Assembly (NCBI GenBank): GCA_964460435.1
Contig: CAYWRH010000125.1
Coordinates: 1-13,245, forward strand
DNA: 13,245 nucleotides
Source: JAAZBV01 sp964460435
GTDB taxonomy: Bacteria > Desulfobacterota > DSM-4660 > Desulfatiglandales > HGW-15
Direction: 5' to 3'
Shown: piece after piece, positions 1-7,084 of the stretch
Position numbering within the stretch: position 1 is the first letter of the stretch
Layout: the number at the start of each line of letters is the position of its first letter
Translations under genes and position numbers: made by a program
Notes under the pieces: generated by a model
What the model saw: only the letters and a program-made list of their open reading frames with translations
What the model was told of the DNA's origin: nothing
Databases searched by the model: none

Positions 1-27
1 CCTTTTTTTATCACCAGAGGCAGCTAC

Positions 28-103
28 TGGTGGGTCGTGCGGGAATCGAACCCACGACCAACGGATTAAAAGTCCGCTGCTCTACCATCTGAGCTAACGA
101 CCC
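28..103 (-). tRNA. tRNA-Lys (anticodon UUU)
   Basis: Read on the minus strand this is a complete 76-nt cloverleaf. The 7-bp acceptor stem GGGTCGT/ACGACCC is perfect, followed by discriminator A and an encoded CCA. The D arm is GCTC...GAGC. The anticodon stem is GCGGA/TCCGT with loop CTTTTAA, giving anticodon TTT, which reads AAA/AAG lysine codons. The variable loop has 5 nt and the T arm contains TTCGAAT. It supplies lysyl-tRNA for translation. A strong promoter lies just upstream, so it is probably transcribed on its own. Confidence 0.97.
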
Positions 104-120
104 GTGAAAAAGAATCATTC

Positions 121-149
121 TATATAGAGAATAAAAATCCCTTTGTCAA
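121..149 (-). promoter_or_regulatory. Sigma70-type promoter of tRNA-Lys
   Basis: On the minus strand a perfect -35 box TTGACA (149-144) is separated by 17 bases from a -10 box TATATA (126-121). The expected transcription start is near 114, about 10 bases before the mature tRNA 5' end at 103. Box quality, spacing and position all agree with a strong constitutive tRNA promoter. Confidence 0.8.
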
Positions 150-206
150 AATAAATTTTCTCTTTTAGGTTCTTTAAGGCTATATAAATACCCTGGTTCT
201 TTATCC

Positions 207-232
207 GGGCAGGCAGACACACAGGTCTGCCC
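207..232. repeat. Short palindromic intergenic element downstream of hisD
   Basis: A perfect 7-bp inverted repeat GGCAGAC/GTCTGCC (212-218 and 225-231) encloses a 6-nt loop ACACAG. A second register, GGGCAG (207-212) with CTGCCC (227-232), allows an alternative fold. The element lies 30-60 bases beyond the hisD stop, so it could act as a 3'-end hairpin for that transcript, but no U-run follows in the hisD direction. The G+C-rich sequence differs sharply from the A+T-rich flanks and resembles the dispersed palindromic units common in deltaproteobacterial genomes; membership of such a family is inferred. Confidence 0.5.
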
Positions 233-263
233 CTACTGACCTTTTGCACCCTGCGCTATGCGC

Positions 264-1571
264 TTACCCCTCTGCTTTTTCAAACCTTGCCTTGATCGTC
301 CGTGCATGAAGCGGCAGCCCCTCCTCTTCTGCAAGTGTAATGACCGTATCTTTCAGCCCGGTAAGCCCCTCTTTGCTAAGGTACTGGAATGTCGGTTTCT
401 TTATAAAATCATCAACCGAGAGCCCTGAAAACATCCTTGCACACTGTCCTGTTGGCAGCACATGGTTTGTCCCTGATGCATAATCACCCACCGGCACAGG
501 CGCATATGGCCCCATAAAAATAGAGCCGGCATGCCTTATGGAGTTTAAAGTGATGAATGGGTCCTTTGTAATGATCTGAAGGTGTTCCGCCGCATATTCG
601 TTAGTAAAATCAATTGCCTGTTCCATATCCTTTGCCACAAGCACATATGAGTGCCTGTTTAGTGATGATTCAAATATCTCCTTTCTTGGCAGGGTTTCAT
701 ATTCTTTTGCTATATTTTCACAAACCCTCTGCGCCAGTTCTGCTGATGTGGTTACTAACACTGCAGCAGAATCAGGGTCATGCTCTGCCTGGGAAAGAAA
801 ATCTACTGTAATAAAGTCTGCATTACCGCTTTCATCTGCAAGGATAAGGGATTCACTTGGGCCTGCCGGCGAATCTATATCCACCTGCCCGTACACGATC
901 ATCTTTGCAGCCGTAACATACTTGTTCCCCGGCCCAACTATCTTGTGAACCTTTGGCATGGTCTCTGTGCCGTAAGCCAGCCCTGCAACACCCCAGGGGC
1001 CGCCCACCTTGAATATCCGGTCACACCCGGCAATATCCGCTGCGACAAGAATTGCCGGGTTTACAGTCATGCCTCGCTCAGGCGGCGTAACCGCTATAAT
1101 ATCCTTTACGCCGGCCACCTTTGCCGGAAGCACTGTCATCAATATGGAGCTCGGGTATACCGCCCTTCCGCCAGGGATATAACAGCCCACAATATCCATT
1201 GCCCTTGTTATGCGGCCTGCCAGTATCCCCTTTTGCACCTCTATTGACCACATCTCCCTTTCAAGCTGGGCCTTGTGGAATCTTACAATGTTTTCAGCAG
1301 CCTTTTTAAGAGATTCAACCACATGGGGATTTATCCTTTTATAGGCAATTGCAATCTCATCCGCTGTTACCTCAAGGTCAGATGCTGTAATATCATCCTT
1401 ATGTTTTTTATAATGTTTCAGTGCGACAGAATCACCGTTTCTGCGCACATCCTCTACTATCCTTCTTGTATCCTCAAAGACAGAGGAGATATCCTCCATT
1501 GACCTTTCCATAATGGATTTCCTTCTGGCACTGCCAAGGTCATCAATCCTTTCAGGTTTTAGATTAAGCAA
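264..1571 (-). CDS. hisD: Histidinol dehydrogenase
   Basis: A 435-residue cytoplasmic enzyme that oxidises L-histidinol to L-histidine in two NAD+-dependent steps, the last stage of histidine synthesis. Length is normal for HisD. By comparison with E. coli HisD, the Zn ligands are Gln261 and His264 (SQAEHDP), Asp363 (VGDYASGTNH) and His422 (LPLHAR), and the catalytic pair is Glu329-His330 (YAAEHLQ). The GPSESLILAD stretch at 237-246 is also diagnostic. The start is a TTG: an AAAGGAG ribosome site ends 7-8 bases before it, and a NUDIX gene stops only 3 bases upstream, so the two are probably cotranscribed and translationally coupled. No other his gene is in the window, so the pathway is scattered in this genome. 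Confidence 0.96.
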   Translation of the reverse strand: MLNLKPERIDDLGSARRKSIMERSMEDISSVFEDTRRIVEDVRRNGDSVALKHYKKHKDDITASDLEVTADEIAIAYKRINPHVVESLKKAAENIVRFHKAQLEREMWSIEVQKGILAGRITRAMDIVGCYIPGGRAVYPSSILMTVLPAKVAGVKDIIAVTPPERGMTVNPAILVAADIAGCDRIFKVGGPWGVAGLAYGTETMPKVHKIVGPGNKYVTAAKMIVYGQVDIDSPAGPSESLILADESGNADFITVDFLSQAEHDPDSAAVLVTTSAELAQRVCENIAKEYETLPRKEIFESSLNRHSYVLVAKDMEQAIDFTNEYAAEHLQIITKDPFITLNSIRHAGSIFMGPYAPVPVGDYASGTNHVLPTGQCARMFSGLSVDDFIKKPTFQYLSKEGLTGLKDTVITLAEEEGLPLHARTIKARFEKAEG

Positions 1572-1574
1572 TTA

Positions 1575-2105
1575 TTAACTCCTTTCCCTCTTCTTTTTCA
1601 ATTCACAGTAGTCCCTTAGCGCATCCCTTGTGCTTTCAAAGGCCAGTTCATCCCAGGGGATATCCTCAATGCTTATTAGTTTGCTGTCAGTGGTTTCGTC
1701 ATCAGCAATAAGCGAGCCGGATAAATAATCCGCAAGATAGACAACAACCACCTCAAGGTATCCCGGGTATGAATAGACACCAAAAAGCCTTTTAAGCCCT
1801 ATATCAATCCCGCACTCCTCTTTTGTTTCCCGTATAGCTGCCTCCTCTACCTTTTCCCCCCTGTCAACGTAACCGCCCGGCATTACCCATTTTCCCCTTT
1901 CAGGCGATCTGGCCCTTCTTAAGAGGACGATCCTGTTATCAATTTCAACGATCGCACATGCCACCAGCTTTGGGTCAAGGTAAAAAACAAATCTGCAATC
2001 CTCGTTTTTACAGACAAGCCGCAGAGGCTCCTTCTCTTTTACTCTCTTTTTTGTAAATTCATCACCGCACACGGGGCAGTGACGGAATATATAATTATGA
2101 TGCAT
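1575..2105 (-). CDS. NUDIX hydrolase with N-terminal zinc ribbon
   Basis: A 176-residue predicted cytoplasmic pyrophosphohydrolase. The N-terminus holds a four-cysteine zinc ribbon (C10-x2-C13, C32-x4-C37), as in the Nudix_N_2 type of N-terminal domain. A complete NUDIX box runs from Gly78 to Ile100 (G-x5-E84-x7-R92-E93-x2-E96-E97-x-G99-I), including the metal-binding REx2EE core. Family members cleave nucleoside diphosphates linked to another moiety, such as ADP-ribose, NADH or (d)NTPs; the substrate cannot be read from sequence. It is the first gene of a pair with hisD. Its last codons contain the hisD ribosome binding site. Its own start is ATG with only a weak, distant purine stretch upstream. 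Sure of the superfamily, unsure of the substrate. Confidence 0.9.
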   Translation of the reverse strand: MHHNYIFRHCPVCGDEFTKKRVKEKEPLRLVCKNEDCRFVFYLDPKLVACAIVEIDNRIVLLRRARSPERGKWVMPGGYVDRGEKVEEAAIRETKEECGIDIGLKRLFGVYSYPGYLEVVVVYLADYLSGSLIADDETTDSKLISIEDIPWDELAFESTRDALRDYCELKKKRERS

Positions 2106-2217
2106 TTTTTTAATATATTTTCCCTAATGATTTAGAATAATTGACAATACTTAACAGATATGGCACCTTTTAACAATCTTTAATAGCGGTGATAAAAAAA
2201 TATTCCTTGGGTCTCCT

Positions 2218-2571
2218 GTGATAAATAAAACTGATCTCATAAAAAGCGTGATAGAAAATGTTCATCTGAAAAAGAAAAAGAAGGAGCGGCAGATGTATCT
2301 TTTTCCGGAACTCAATTATGACCTTATGCCAAAAAACAGGGCTGAGAGCATAGTAAACTCCCTTCTTGATATTATGAAATCATGCCTTGAAAAGGGCGAT
2401 AATATCAATATCCCAGGGTTCGGCAGGTTTGATGTTGAATTTAAATGGGCAAGAAAGGGGAGAAACCCGAAGACAGGCAAGTCTATATTTATAAACTCCA
2501 GAAGAAAGGTGAAATTCCGCTGTTATACAAGGCTTAAGGAGAGGATGAACGGGAAAGGAAGGACAGCTTAG
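2218..2571 (+). CDS. HU/IHF-family DNA-binding protein with a basic loop insertion
   Basis: A 117-residue nucleoid-type protein of the HU/IHF fold, acting as a dimer that bends DNA. The N-terminus (MINKTDLIKSV) matches the family's helix 1. IPGFGRFD (65-72) and GRNPKTGKSI (81-90) match the beta-arm region, with Pro84 as the DNA-intercalating proline. The Arg/Lys-rich C-terminus ends in the usual helix. Typical members have 90-100 residues; the extra length sits at about 17-38, between helices 1 and 2, as a lysine-run plus aromatic segment (KKKKKER then MYLFPELNY). The start is GTG, chosen because the family N-terminus begins there; no good ribosome site precedes it. It could be an IHF subunit-like paralog or a specialised HU. 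Confidence 0.88.
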   Translation: MINKTDLIKSVIENVHLKKKKKERQMYLFPELNYDLMPKNRAESIVNSLLDIMKSCLEKGDNINIPGFGRFDVEFKWARKGRNPKTGKSIFINSRRKVKFRCYTRLKERMNGKGRTA

Positions 2572-2626
2572 CGCATGGCGCAGAGGGCATGGCGTTCTTT
2601 ACTCTGTGCGCTATGCCCTTCTGCGC
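2570..2626. terminator. Long imperfect hairpin between convergent HU-type gene and clpB
   Basis: The gap between the two convergent genes is almost filled by an imperfect stem: GCGCAGAGGGCAT (2578-2590) pairs with ATGCCCTTCTGCGC (2613-2626) with one bulged T. The loop is 22 nt. On the plus strand TTTTT follows at 2632-2636 after GCTCTGC, so it may terminate the HU-type transcript; a role for clpB is possible but no U-run lies on that side. The octamer GCATGGCG occurs twice inside (2573-2580, 2587-2594). The sequence also resembles the segment flanking the hisD stop at 251-264. Confidence 0.55.
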
Positions 2627-2634
2627 TCTGCTTT

Positions 2635-5217
2635 TTACAAAAAGACCACCTCACCATTTCTTATATCCATTTTAACCGTACTCCCTTCGCTTATCTGACC
2701 CTCCAGTATGCGCATTGAGAGCGGGTTCTGTACGATCTGCTGTATGGCCCTTTTAAGAGGCCTTGCGCCATATACAGGGTCAAACCCCGCTTCCGCAAGA
2801 TAATCCCTGGCCTTTTCTGTAAGCTCAAGGGTGATCTTGCTGGCTTCGAGCCTCTTTTTAAGGAGGTTGATCTGGATATCCACGATACGTTTGATATCCT
2901 CCTTGCCAAGGGAATGGAAGATAATGGTCTCATCTATACGGTTCAGGAACTCAGGCCTGAAGGTGTTTTTAAGCGCCTCCATAACCCTTTTTTCCATCTC
3001 CCTTTCATCCTTACCCTTAAGTTCATTGATCCACTGGCTCCCAACATTTGATGTCATGATCAGCACTGTATTCTTGAAGTCCACTGTGCGGCCTTTGCCA
3101 TCGGTCATTCGGCCATCATCAAGTATCTGCAATAGGGCGTTAAATACATCAGGATGCGCCTTTTCTATCTCATCAAACAGTATGACAGAGTAGGGGTGTC
3201 TGCGAACCGCCTCTGTAAGATACCCTCCCTCATCATAGCCAACATACCCCGGAGGTGCGCCTATAAGCCTAGCTACAGAGTGTTTTTCCATATATTCGGA
3301 CATGTCGATCCTTATCATGTACTGCTCATCATCAAACAGAAACTCTGCAACCGCGCGGGCAAGCTCTGTTTTGCCAACACCGGTAGGTCCAAGGAATATA
3401 AATGAGCCGATTGGACGGTTTGGATCCTGTAAACCGGATCTCGCCCTTCTGACCGCATTGGCAACAGCTATCACCCCCTGTTCCTGGCCTATTACCCTTT
3501 TAGAGAGCATCTCTTCCATCTTGATAAGCTTTTCACGCTCTCCCTGCATGAGTTTTGATACAGGGATATTTGTCCACTTTGCTACGACCTCAGCGATATC
3601 CTCTGCGTCCACCTCCTCCTTGAGCATCTTCTTGCCCTTCTGCAGCTCGTTCAGCCTTGCGTTCTGTGCCTCCAGCTCCTTTTCCAGGGCAATGGTGGTG
3701 CCATACCTGAGCTCAGCCGCCTTAGACAGGTCTCCAGCCCTTTCTGCCACCTGGGCCGCTGTTCTTGTTGATTCAAGCCTCTCCTTGATCTCACCGATTT
3801 TACCGATGATCTCCTTTTCCATTCGCCAGTGGCTTATCATCTCATCGCTTTCTGCCTTTAGCTCCTTAAGCTCTTCCTCAATCTTTATAAGCCTGTCCCT
3901 TGAGGCCGCATCCTTTTCCTTTTTGAGGGCCTGTTTTTCTATCTCAAGCTGTGTGATCTTGCGCTGCACTGCATCAATCTCAGCAGGCATGCTGTCTATC
4001 TCTATCCTCAGCCTGCTTGTCGCCTCGTCTATCAGGTCAATGGCCTTATCAGGCAGGAACCTGTCTGTAATGTACCTGTGCGATAGGGTTGCTGCTGCAA
4101 CAAGGGCAGAGTCCTGAATCCTCACCCCGTGGTGCACCTCATACTTTTCCTTGAGCCCCCTTAATATGGATATAGTGTCCTCCACTGTGGGCTCCTCCAC
4201 CATAACCGGCTGAAATCGTCTTTCAAATGCCGCATCCTTCTCTATATATTTTCTGTACTCCTTTATCGTAGTTGCTCCAACACAGCGTAACTCGCCTCTT
4301 GCCAGGGCAGGCTTGAGCATATTGGAGGCATCTACAGCGCCCTCTGCCGCTCCTGCGCCCACTATGGTGTGCATCTCGTCTATAAATAGAATAATCTCCC
4401 CTTCCGAATCTGTTACCTCCTTGAGCACCGCCTTTAATCTATCCTCAAACTCGCCCCTGTATTTGGCTCCCGCCACAAGGGCGCCCATGTCCAGGGCCAC
4501 CACGCGTTTGTTCTTTAGGGTTTCCGGCACATCACCCTGTATGATCCGCTGGGCAAGCCCCTCAACAATGGCGGTTTTTCCTACGCCGGGTTCGCCTATC
4601 AGCACAGGGTTATTCTTTGTTCTTCTTGAGAGCACCTGGATTACCCTTCTTATCTCATCATCACGGCCAATCACCGGGTCAAGCTTCTCCTTTGCTGCTA
4701 TGGCTGTGAGATCACGTCCAAACCTCTCAAGGGCCTGATATTTGTCTTCAGGATTCTGGTCAGTAATCCTCTGGCCTCCTCTTATATCCACAAGGGCAGC
4801 CAGTATGGTATCCCTTGTGATGCCATATGATTTAAGTAATTTTACTGCCTGCCCATCCTTTTCTTCTGATATTGCAATGAGGATATGTTCAAGACTCACA
4901 TATTCATCCTTCATCTGCTCTGCCTCTTTAAAGGCCTGTTCAAGCACAGACTGGCTTCTTGGCGAGAGATAAGACTGTCCATATCCGCCGCCTGATACCT
5001 TTGGAAGCCTTTCAAGTATCTCTGAAATATTTTTAATCAGAGCGGGCTGGCTTGCCCCCATCTTGGCCAGAAGGGGGGGGATGGCTCCATCCTTCTGATT
5101 TATTATGGCGCTCAACAGGTGTTCCGGTTCTATCTGCTGATTCCCAAGCCTTTCAGCGGTCTGCTGTGATTCTTTCAGGGCCTCCTGGCCCTTTAATGTA
5201 AGTTTATCAAGACGCAT
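2635..5217 (-). CDS. clpB: ATP-dependent protein disaggregase ClpB
   Basis: An 860-residue hexameric Hsp100 chaperone that, with DnaK, threads aggregated proteins through its central pore. The domain order is complete: two N-terminal Clp repeats (about 1-145), AAA+ module 1 with Walker A GEPGVGKT (208-215), Walker B LFIDE (277-281) and pore loop KYRGE (252-256), coiled-coil middle domain (about 405-530), then AAA+ module 2 with GPTGVGKT (610-617), pore loop GYVGYDEGG (657-665) and Walker B LFDE. The long middle domain and lack of a ClpP-binding loop separate it from ClpA and ClpC. The ATG start follows a consensus AGGAGG at 8 bases. It is monocistronic here, convergent with the HU-type gene, with its own upstream promoter candidate. 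Confidence 0.98.
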   Translation of the reverse strand: MRLDKLTLKGQEALKESQQTAERLGNQQIEPEHLLSAIINQKDGAIPPLLAKMGASQPALIKNISEILERLPKVSGGGYGQSYLSPRSQSVLEQAFKEAEQMKDEYVSLEHILIAISEEKDGQAVKLLKSYGITRDTILAALVDIRGGQRITDQNPEDKYQALERFGRDLTAIAAKEKLDPVIGRDDEIRRVIQVLSRRTKNNPVLIGEPGVGKTAIVEGLAQRIIQGDVPETLKNKRVVALDMGALVAGAKYRGEFEDRLKAVLKEVTDSEGEIILFIDEMHTIVGAGAAEGAVDASNMLKPALARGELRCVGATTIKEYRKYIEKDAAFERRFQPVMVEEPTVEDTISILRGLKEKYEVHHGVRIQDSALVAAATLSHRYITDRFLPDKAIDLIDEATSRLRIEIDSMPAEIDAVQRKITQLEIEKQALKKEKDAASRDRLIKIEEELKELKAESDEMISHWRMEKEIIGKIGEIKERLESTRTAAQVAERAGDLSKAAELRYGTTIALEKELEAQNARLNELQKGKKMLKEEVDAEDIAEVVAKWTNIPVSKLMQGEREKLIKMEEMLSKRVIGQEQGVIAVANAVRRARSGLQDPNRPIGSFIFLGPTGVGKTELARAVAEFLFDDEQYMIRIDMSEYMEKHSVARLIGAPPGYVGYDEGGYLTEAVRRHPYSVILFDEIEKAHPDVFNALLQILDDGRMTDGKGRTVDFKNTVLIMTSNVGSQWINELKGKDEREMEKRVMEALKNTFRPEFLNRIDETIIFHSLGKEDIKRIVDIQINLLKKRLEASKITLELTEKARDYLAEAGFDPVYGARPLKRAIQQIVQNPLSMRILEGQISEGSTVKMDIRNGEVVFL

Positions 5218-5246
5218 AAAATTATCCTCCTGCGAATTTTTTTCAA

Positions 5247-5272
5247 GATAACGGTCTGGTCAACCGATTATC
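5247..5272. promoter_or_regulatory. Imperfect dyad in the clpB leader
   Basis: GATAACGGT (5247-5255) and ACCGATTATC (5263-5272) form a 9-bp inverted repeat with one bulged A around a 7-nt centre. It lies between the predicted clpB -10 box and the ribosome binding site, so it falls near the transcription start or in the 5' leader. It could be a repressor operator or an RNA hairpin. It does not match the CIRCE element (TTAGCACTC-N9-GAGTGCTAA). Confidence 0.4.
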
Positions 5273-5274
5273 AG

Positions 5275-5302
5275 AAATTAAGATCATGATATTTAATGTC
5301 AA
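5275..5302 (-). promoter_or_regulatory. Candidate sigma70-type promoter of clpB
   Basis: On the minus strand a perfect TTGACA (5302-5297) is followed after 16 bases by TAATTT (5280-5275), placing the transcription start about 45-50 bases before the clpB ATG. Two GATGTTT copies sit directly upstream of the -35 box. No heat-shock (sigma32-type) promoter with a C-rich -10 was seen. Confidence 0.5.
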
Positions 5303-5319
5303 GATGTTTGCTGATGTTT
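5303..5319. repeat. Tandem GATGTTT heptamers spaced 10 bp
   Basis: GATGTTT occurs at 5303-5309 and again at 5313-5319, a centre-to-centre spacing of 10 bp, or about one helical turn. The pair abuts the predicted clpB -35 box on its upstream side, where an activator would bind. This is a pattern observation only; the site could be chance in A+T-rich DNA. Confidence 0.3.
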
Positions 5320-5368
5320 AGATATATTTTAAATAATAAGTGTTAACTTTGTAAGATTGGCTGTATTA

Positions 5369-5397
5369 TTGACAAAATTCGATGTGAAGCCTAATAT
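5369..5397 (+). promoter_or_regulatory. Near-consensus sigma70 promoter of the TPR/barrel gene
   Basis: TTGACA at 5369-5374 and TAATAT at 5392-5397 are separated by exactly 17 bases. The start should fall near 5404, giving a leader of about 55 bases before the ATG at 5461. An imperfect dyad, GCCTAATATG (5389-5398) against CATATT and AGGC (5413-5418, 5422-5425), overlaps the -10 box and likely start, where a repressor could act. Confidence 0.7.
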
Positions 5398-5460
5398 GCC
5401 CGGCTAGACAGTCATATTCTAAGGCGTCTTCTATTGTGGACAGAATGAAAGGGGGCAAAC

Positions 5461-6984
5461 ATGATAAAGATCGCAACCAGGATTTTCCTATTCTCCTTAA
5501 TCTCTCTCCTTTTTATTATACTTTTTCCTATGAACATTTTTTGCGATCAATCAGATACCCTCAGGAAAGGCATGGATGAGTACAGGGATGAGAGTTATGA
5601 AGAGGCGATTCACACCCTCACCAGGGCAAGGGAAGAGGAGCCTGGCTCGACTGCTGCCGCATTCTTTCTAGGCATGGCATATAAACAGACAATGGATTAT
5701 GAAAAGGCTCTTAAAAACCTCCTTGACGCAGTGAATCTCACGCCCAGGATCAAGGAGGCCCTTATAGAGGTGGTGGATGTCGCCATACAGGCTGGAAGGC
5801 TTGATATTGCAAAAAAGTGGGTGGATATAGCGGAAAAGGAGAATATATTTCCTGCCAAGACAGCCTTTTTAAAGGGTCTTATACTGACAGAAGAGGGCAA
5901 AACAAAAGAGGCCAATGATGCCTTTGCAAGGGCAAAGGCCATAGACCCAAAAATCACACAGGCCGCTGACATGAGGATTGCCATAGGTTTTATGAAAGAG
6001 CAAGATCTGAGGCAGGCAAAAAAGAGCCTTGAGGCGGCCATCTTGAGTGACCCGCAGTCAGATATGGCGGGGTTTGCAAGGCAGTATCTTGCAGCGGTTG
6101 AGCAGAGGATCGCCCTTATAAGGCCTTTAAGGTTTACTATCGGGGTATTCGGACAGTATGATGATAACATGGTCTTAAAGCCTGAAGAGCAGTCATTTGC
6201 TGCAGGGATTACAAATGAGGGGAGCGGGGTTCTAAATACATCCTTTCGCCTCAATTATACCCCTTTTCTAAAGAGCAGATGGCTCTTTAGCGCCCAGTAT
6301 GCATTAGGCCTAAGCACACATGATAAAAACAGGTTTACCCATGACTCAATCTCAAACAGCATCTTTATCACGCCAGGGTACAGTTTCGGCAGATATGCGA
6401 TATATCTTGCCACAAGCTATAACCATGCATTTGTGAGAAATCCTGATTTTAAAGAATATTCAGGCACATTCAGTACAGGCCCGCTCTTAAGAATGGCAGT
6501 AAAAGATAGGCAGCTCCTTGAGATATTTTCAGGTTATTCAGACAGCGAGTACTTTAGGCCTGCCCTTGCCCCTGAAGAAGAGCGGGACGCAAGGGGATGT
6601 AAAAGCTATATTAGTTATTTATGGCTTTTTAAAGAGGGGTACTTCCTGAATCTCAGGTTTATGTCCGATATCATGGATACAGACGGCAGAAACTGGGACA
6701 ACAGCATGCTGGGTCTTTCTGCAAATTATGCCATGCCTTTATACAAGGATATCAAACTGCAGCTGAGCGGCCAGATCAGCGACCAGGAATTTAAAAACCT
6801 GCACACGGTCTTTGATAAAAAAAGAGAGGACAAGATATATTCCATGTCAGGCGGCTTTTCATGGAACTGGGAAAGGGATGCCACTATAGTAATTCAATAC
6901 TCCAGGATGAGAACCGATTCCAATGTCGCCATCTATGATTATAAAAGAAACATATATTCATTAGGCATGGAGTACAGATTTTAA
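5461..6984 (+). CDS. TPR plus outer-membrane beta-barrel protein, Slam-like
   Basis: A 507-residue exported protein. A signal peptide occupies about 1-28 (basic start, long hydrophobic core). Residues 33-215 are TPR-type helical repeats with A/G/Y/P spacing (e.g. FLGMAYKQTMDYEKALKNL, AFARAKAIDP). From about 222 to the end the sequence alternates polar and aromatic residues as in antiparallel beta strands, begins with the GVFGQYDDN motif and ends in EYRF, the terminal aromatic expected of a barrel assembled by the BAM machinery. N-terminal TPR plus a barrel of about 285 residues is the architecture of Slam proteins, which move surface lipoproteins and hemophores across the outer membrane. AAAGGGGG precedes the ATG. 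The Slam assignment is inference from architecture; a general TPR porin is the alternative. The next gene encodes a Skp-like chaperone. Confidence 0.7.
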   Translation: MIKIATRIFLFSLISLLFIILFPMNIFCDQSDTLRKGMDEYRDESYEEAIHTLTRAREEEPGSTAAAFFLGMAYKQTMDYEKALKNLLDAVNLTPRIKEALIEVVDVAIQAGRLDIAKKWVDIAEKENIFPAKTAFLKGLILTEEGKTKEANDAFARAKAIDPKITQAADMRIAIGFMKEQDLRQAKKSLEAAILSDPQSDMAGFARQYLAAVEQRIALIRPLRFTIGVFGQYDDNMVLKPEEQSFAAGITNEGSGVLNTSFRLNYTPFLKSRWLFSAQYALGLSTHDKNRFTHDSISNSIFITPGYSFGRYAIYLATSYNHAFVRNPDFKEYSGTFSTGPLLRMAVKDRQLLEIFSGYSDSEYFRPALAPEEERDARGCKSYISYLWLFKEGYFLNLRFMSDIMDTDGRNWDNSMLGLSANYAMPLYKDIKLQLSGQISDQEFKNLHTVFDKKREDKIYSMSGGFSWNWERDATIVIQYSRMRTDSNVAIYDYKRNIYSLGMEYRF

Positions 6985-7022
6985 TCCGCCAGGTTCATTT
7001 AATCCATTCAATGAGGTGTTGC

Positions 7023-7051
7023 TTGACTTTTTTCTACCCCTGAACTAGTTA
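7023..7051 (+). promoter_or_regulatory. Weak promoter candidate before the Skp-like gene
   Basis: TTGACT (7023-7028) and TAGTTA (7046-7051) are 17 bases apart and lie about 35 bases before the ATG. The -10 box is poor. No terminator is visible between the barrel gene and this point, so the chaperone may also be read from the upstream promoter. Confidence 0.3.
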
Positions 7052-7084
7052 TTACCCTAATATCTTATTGAAAGGAAGATCACT

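Noticed and set aside
12..32. Inverted repeat CACCAG/CTGGTG at the tRNA 3' end as a terminator
   Set aside because: One arm is the tRNA CCA end itself, and in the direction of tRNA transcription it is followed by an A-run, not a U-run.
2141..2184. Promoter for the HU-type gene starting at TTGACA 2141
   Set aside because: No acceptable -10 hexamer lies 16-18 bases downstream; alternatives around 2151-2184 are weak, so no promoter was annotated in 2106-2217.
3302..4117. A 271-codon open frame on the plus strand inside clpB
   Set aside because: It is antisense to highly conserved ClpB coding sequence; its serine/leucine/isoleucine-rich translation is typical of a codon shadow and it has no ribosome site or recognisable domain.
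5239..5246. CTTGAAAA (minus strand) as a heat-shock -35 box for clpB
   Set aside because: A matching -10 box would fall at or beyond the ribosome site and start codon.
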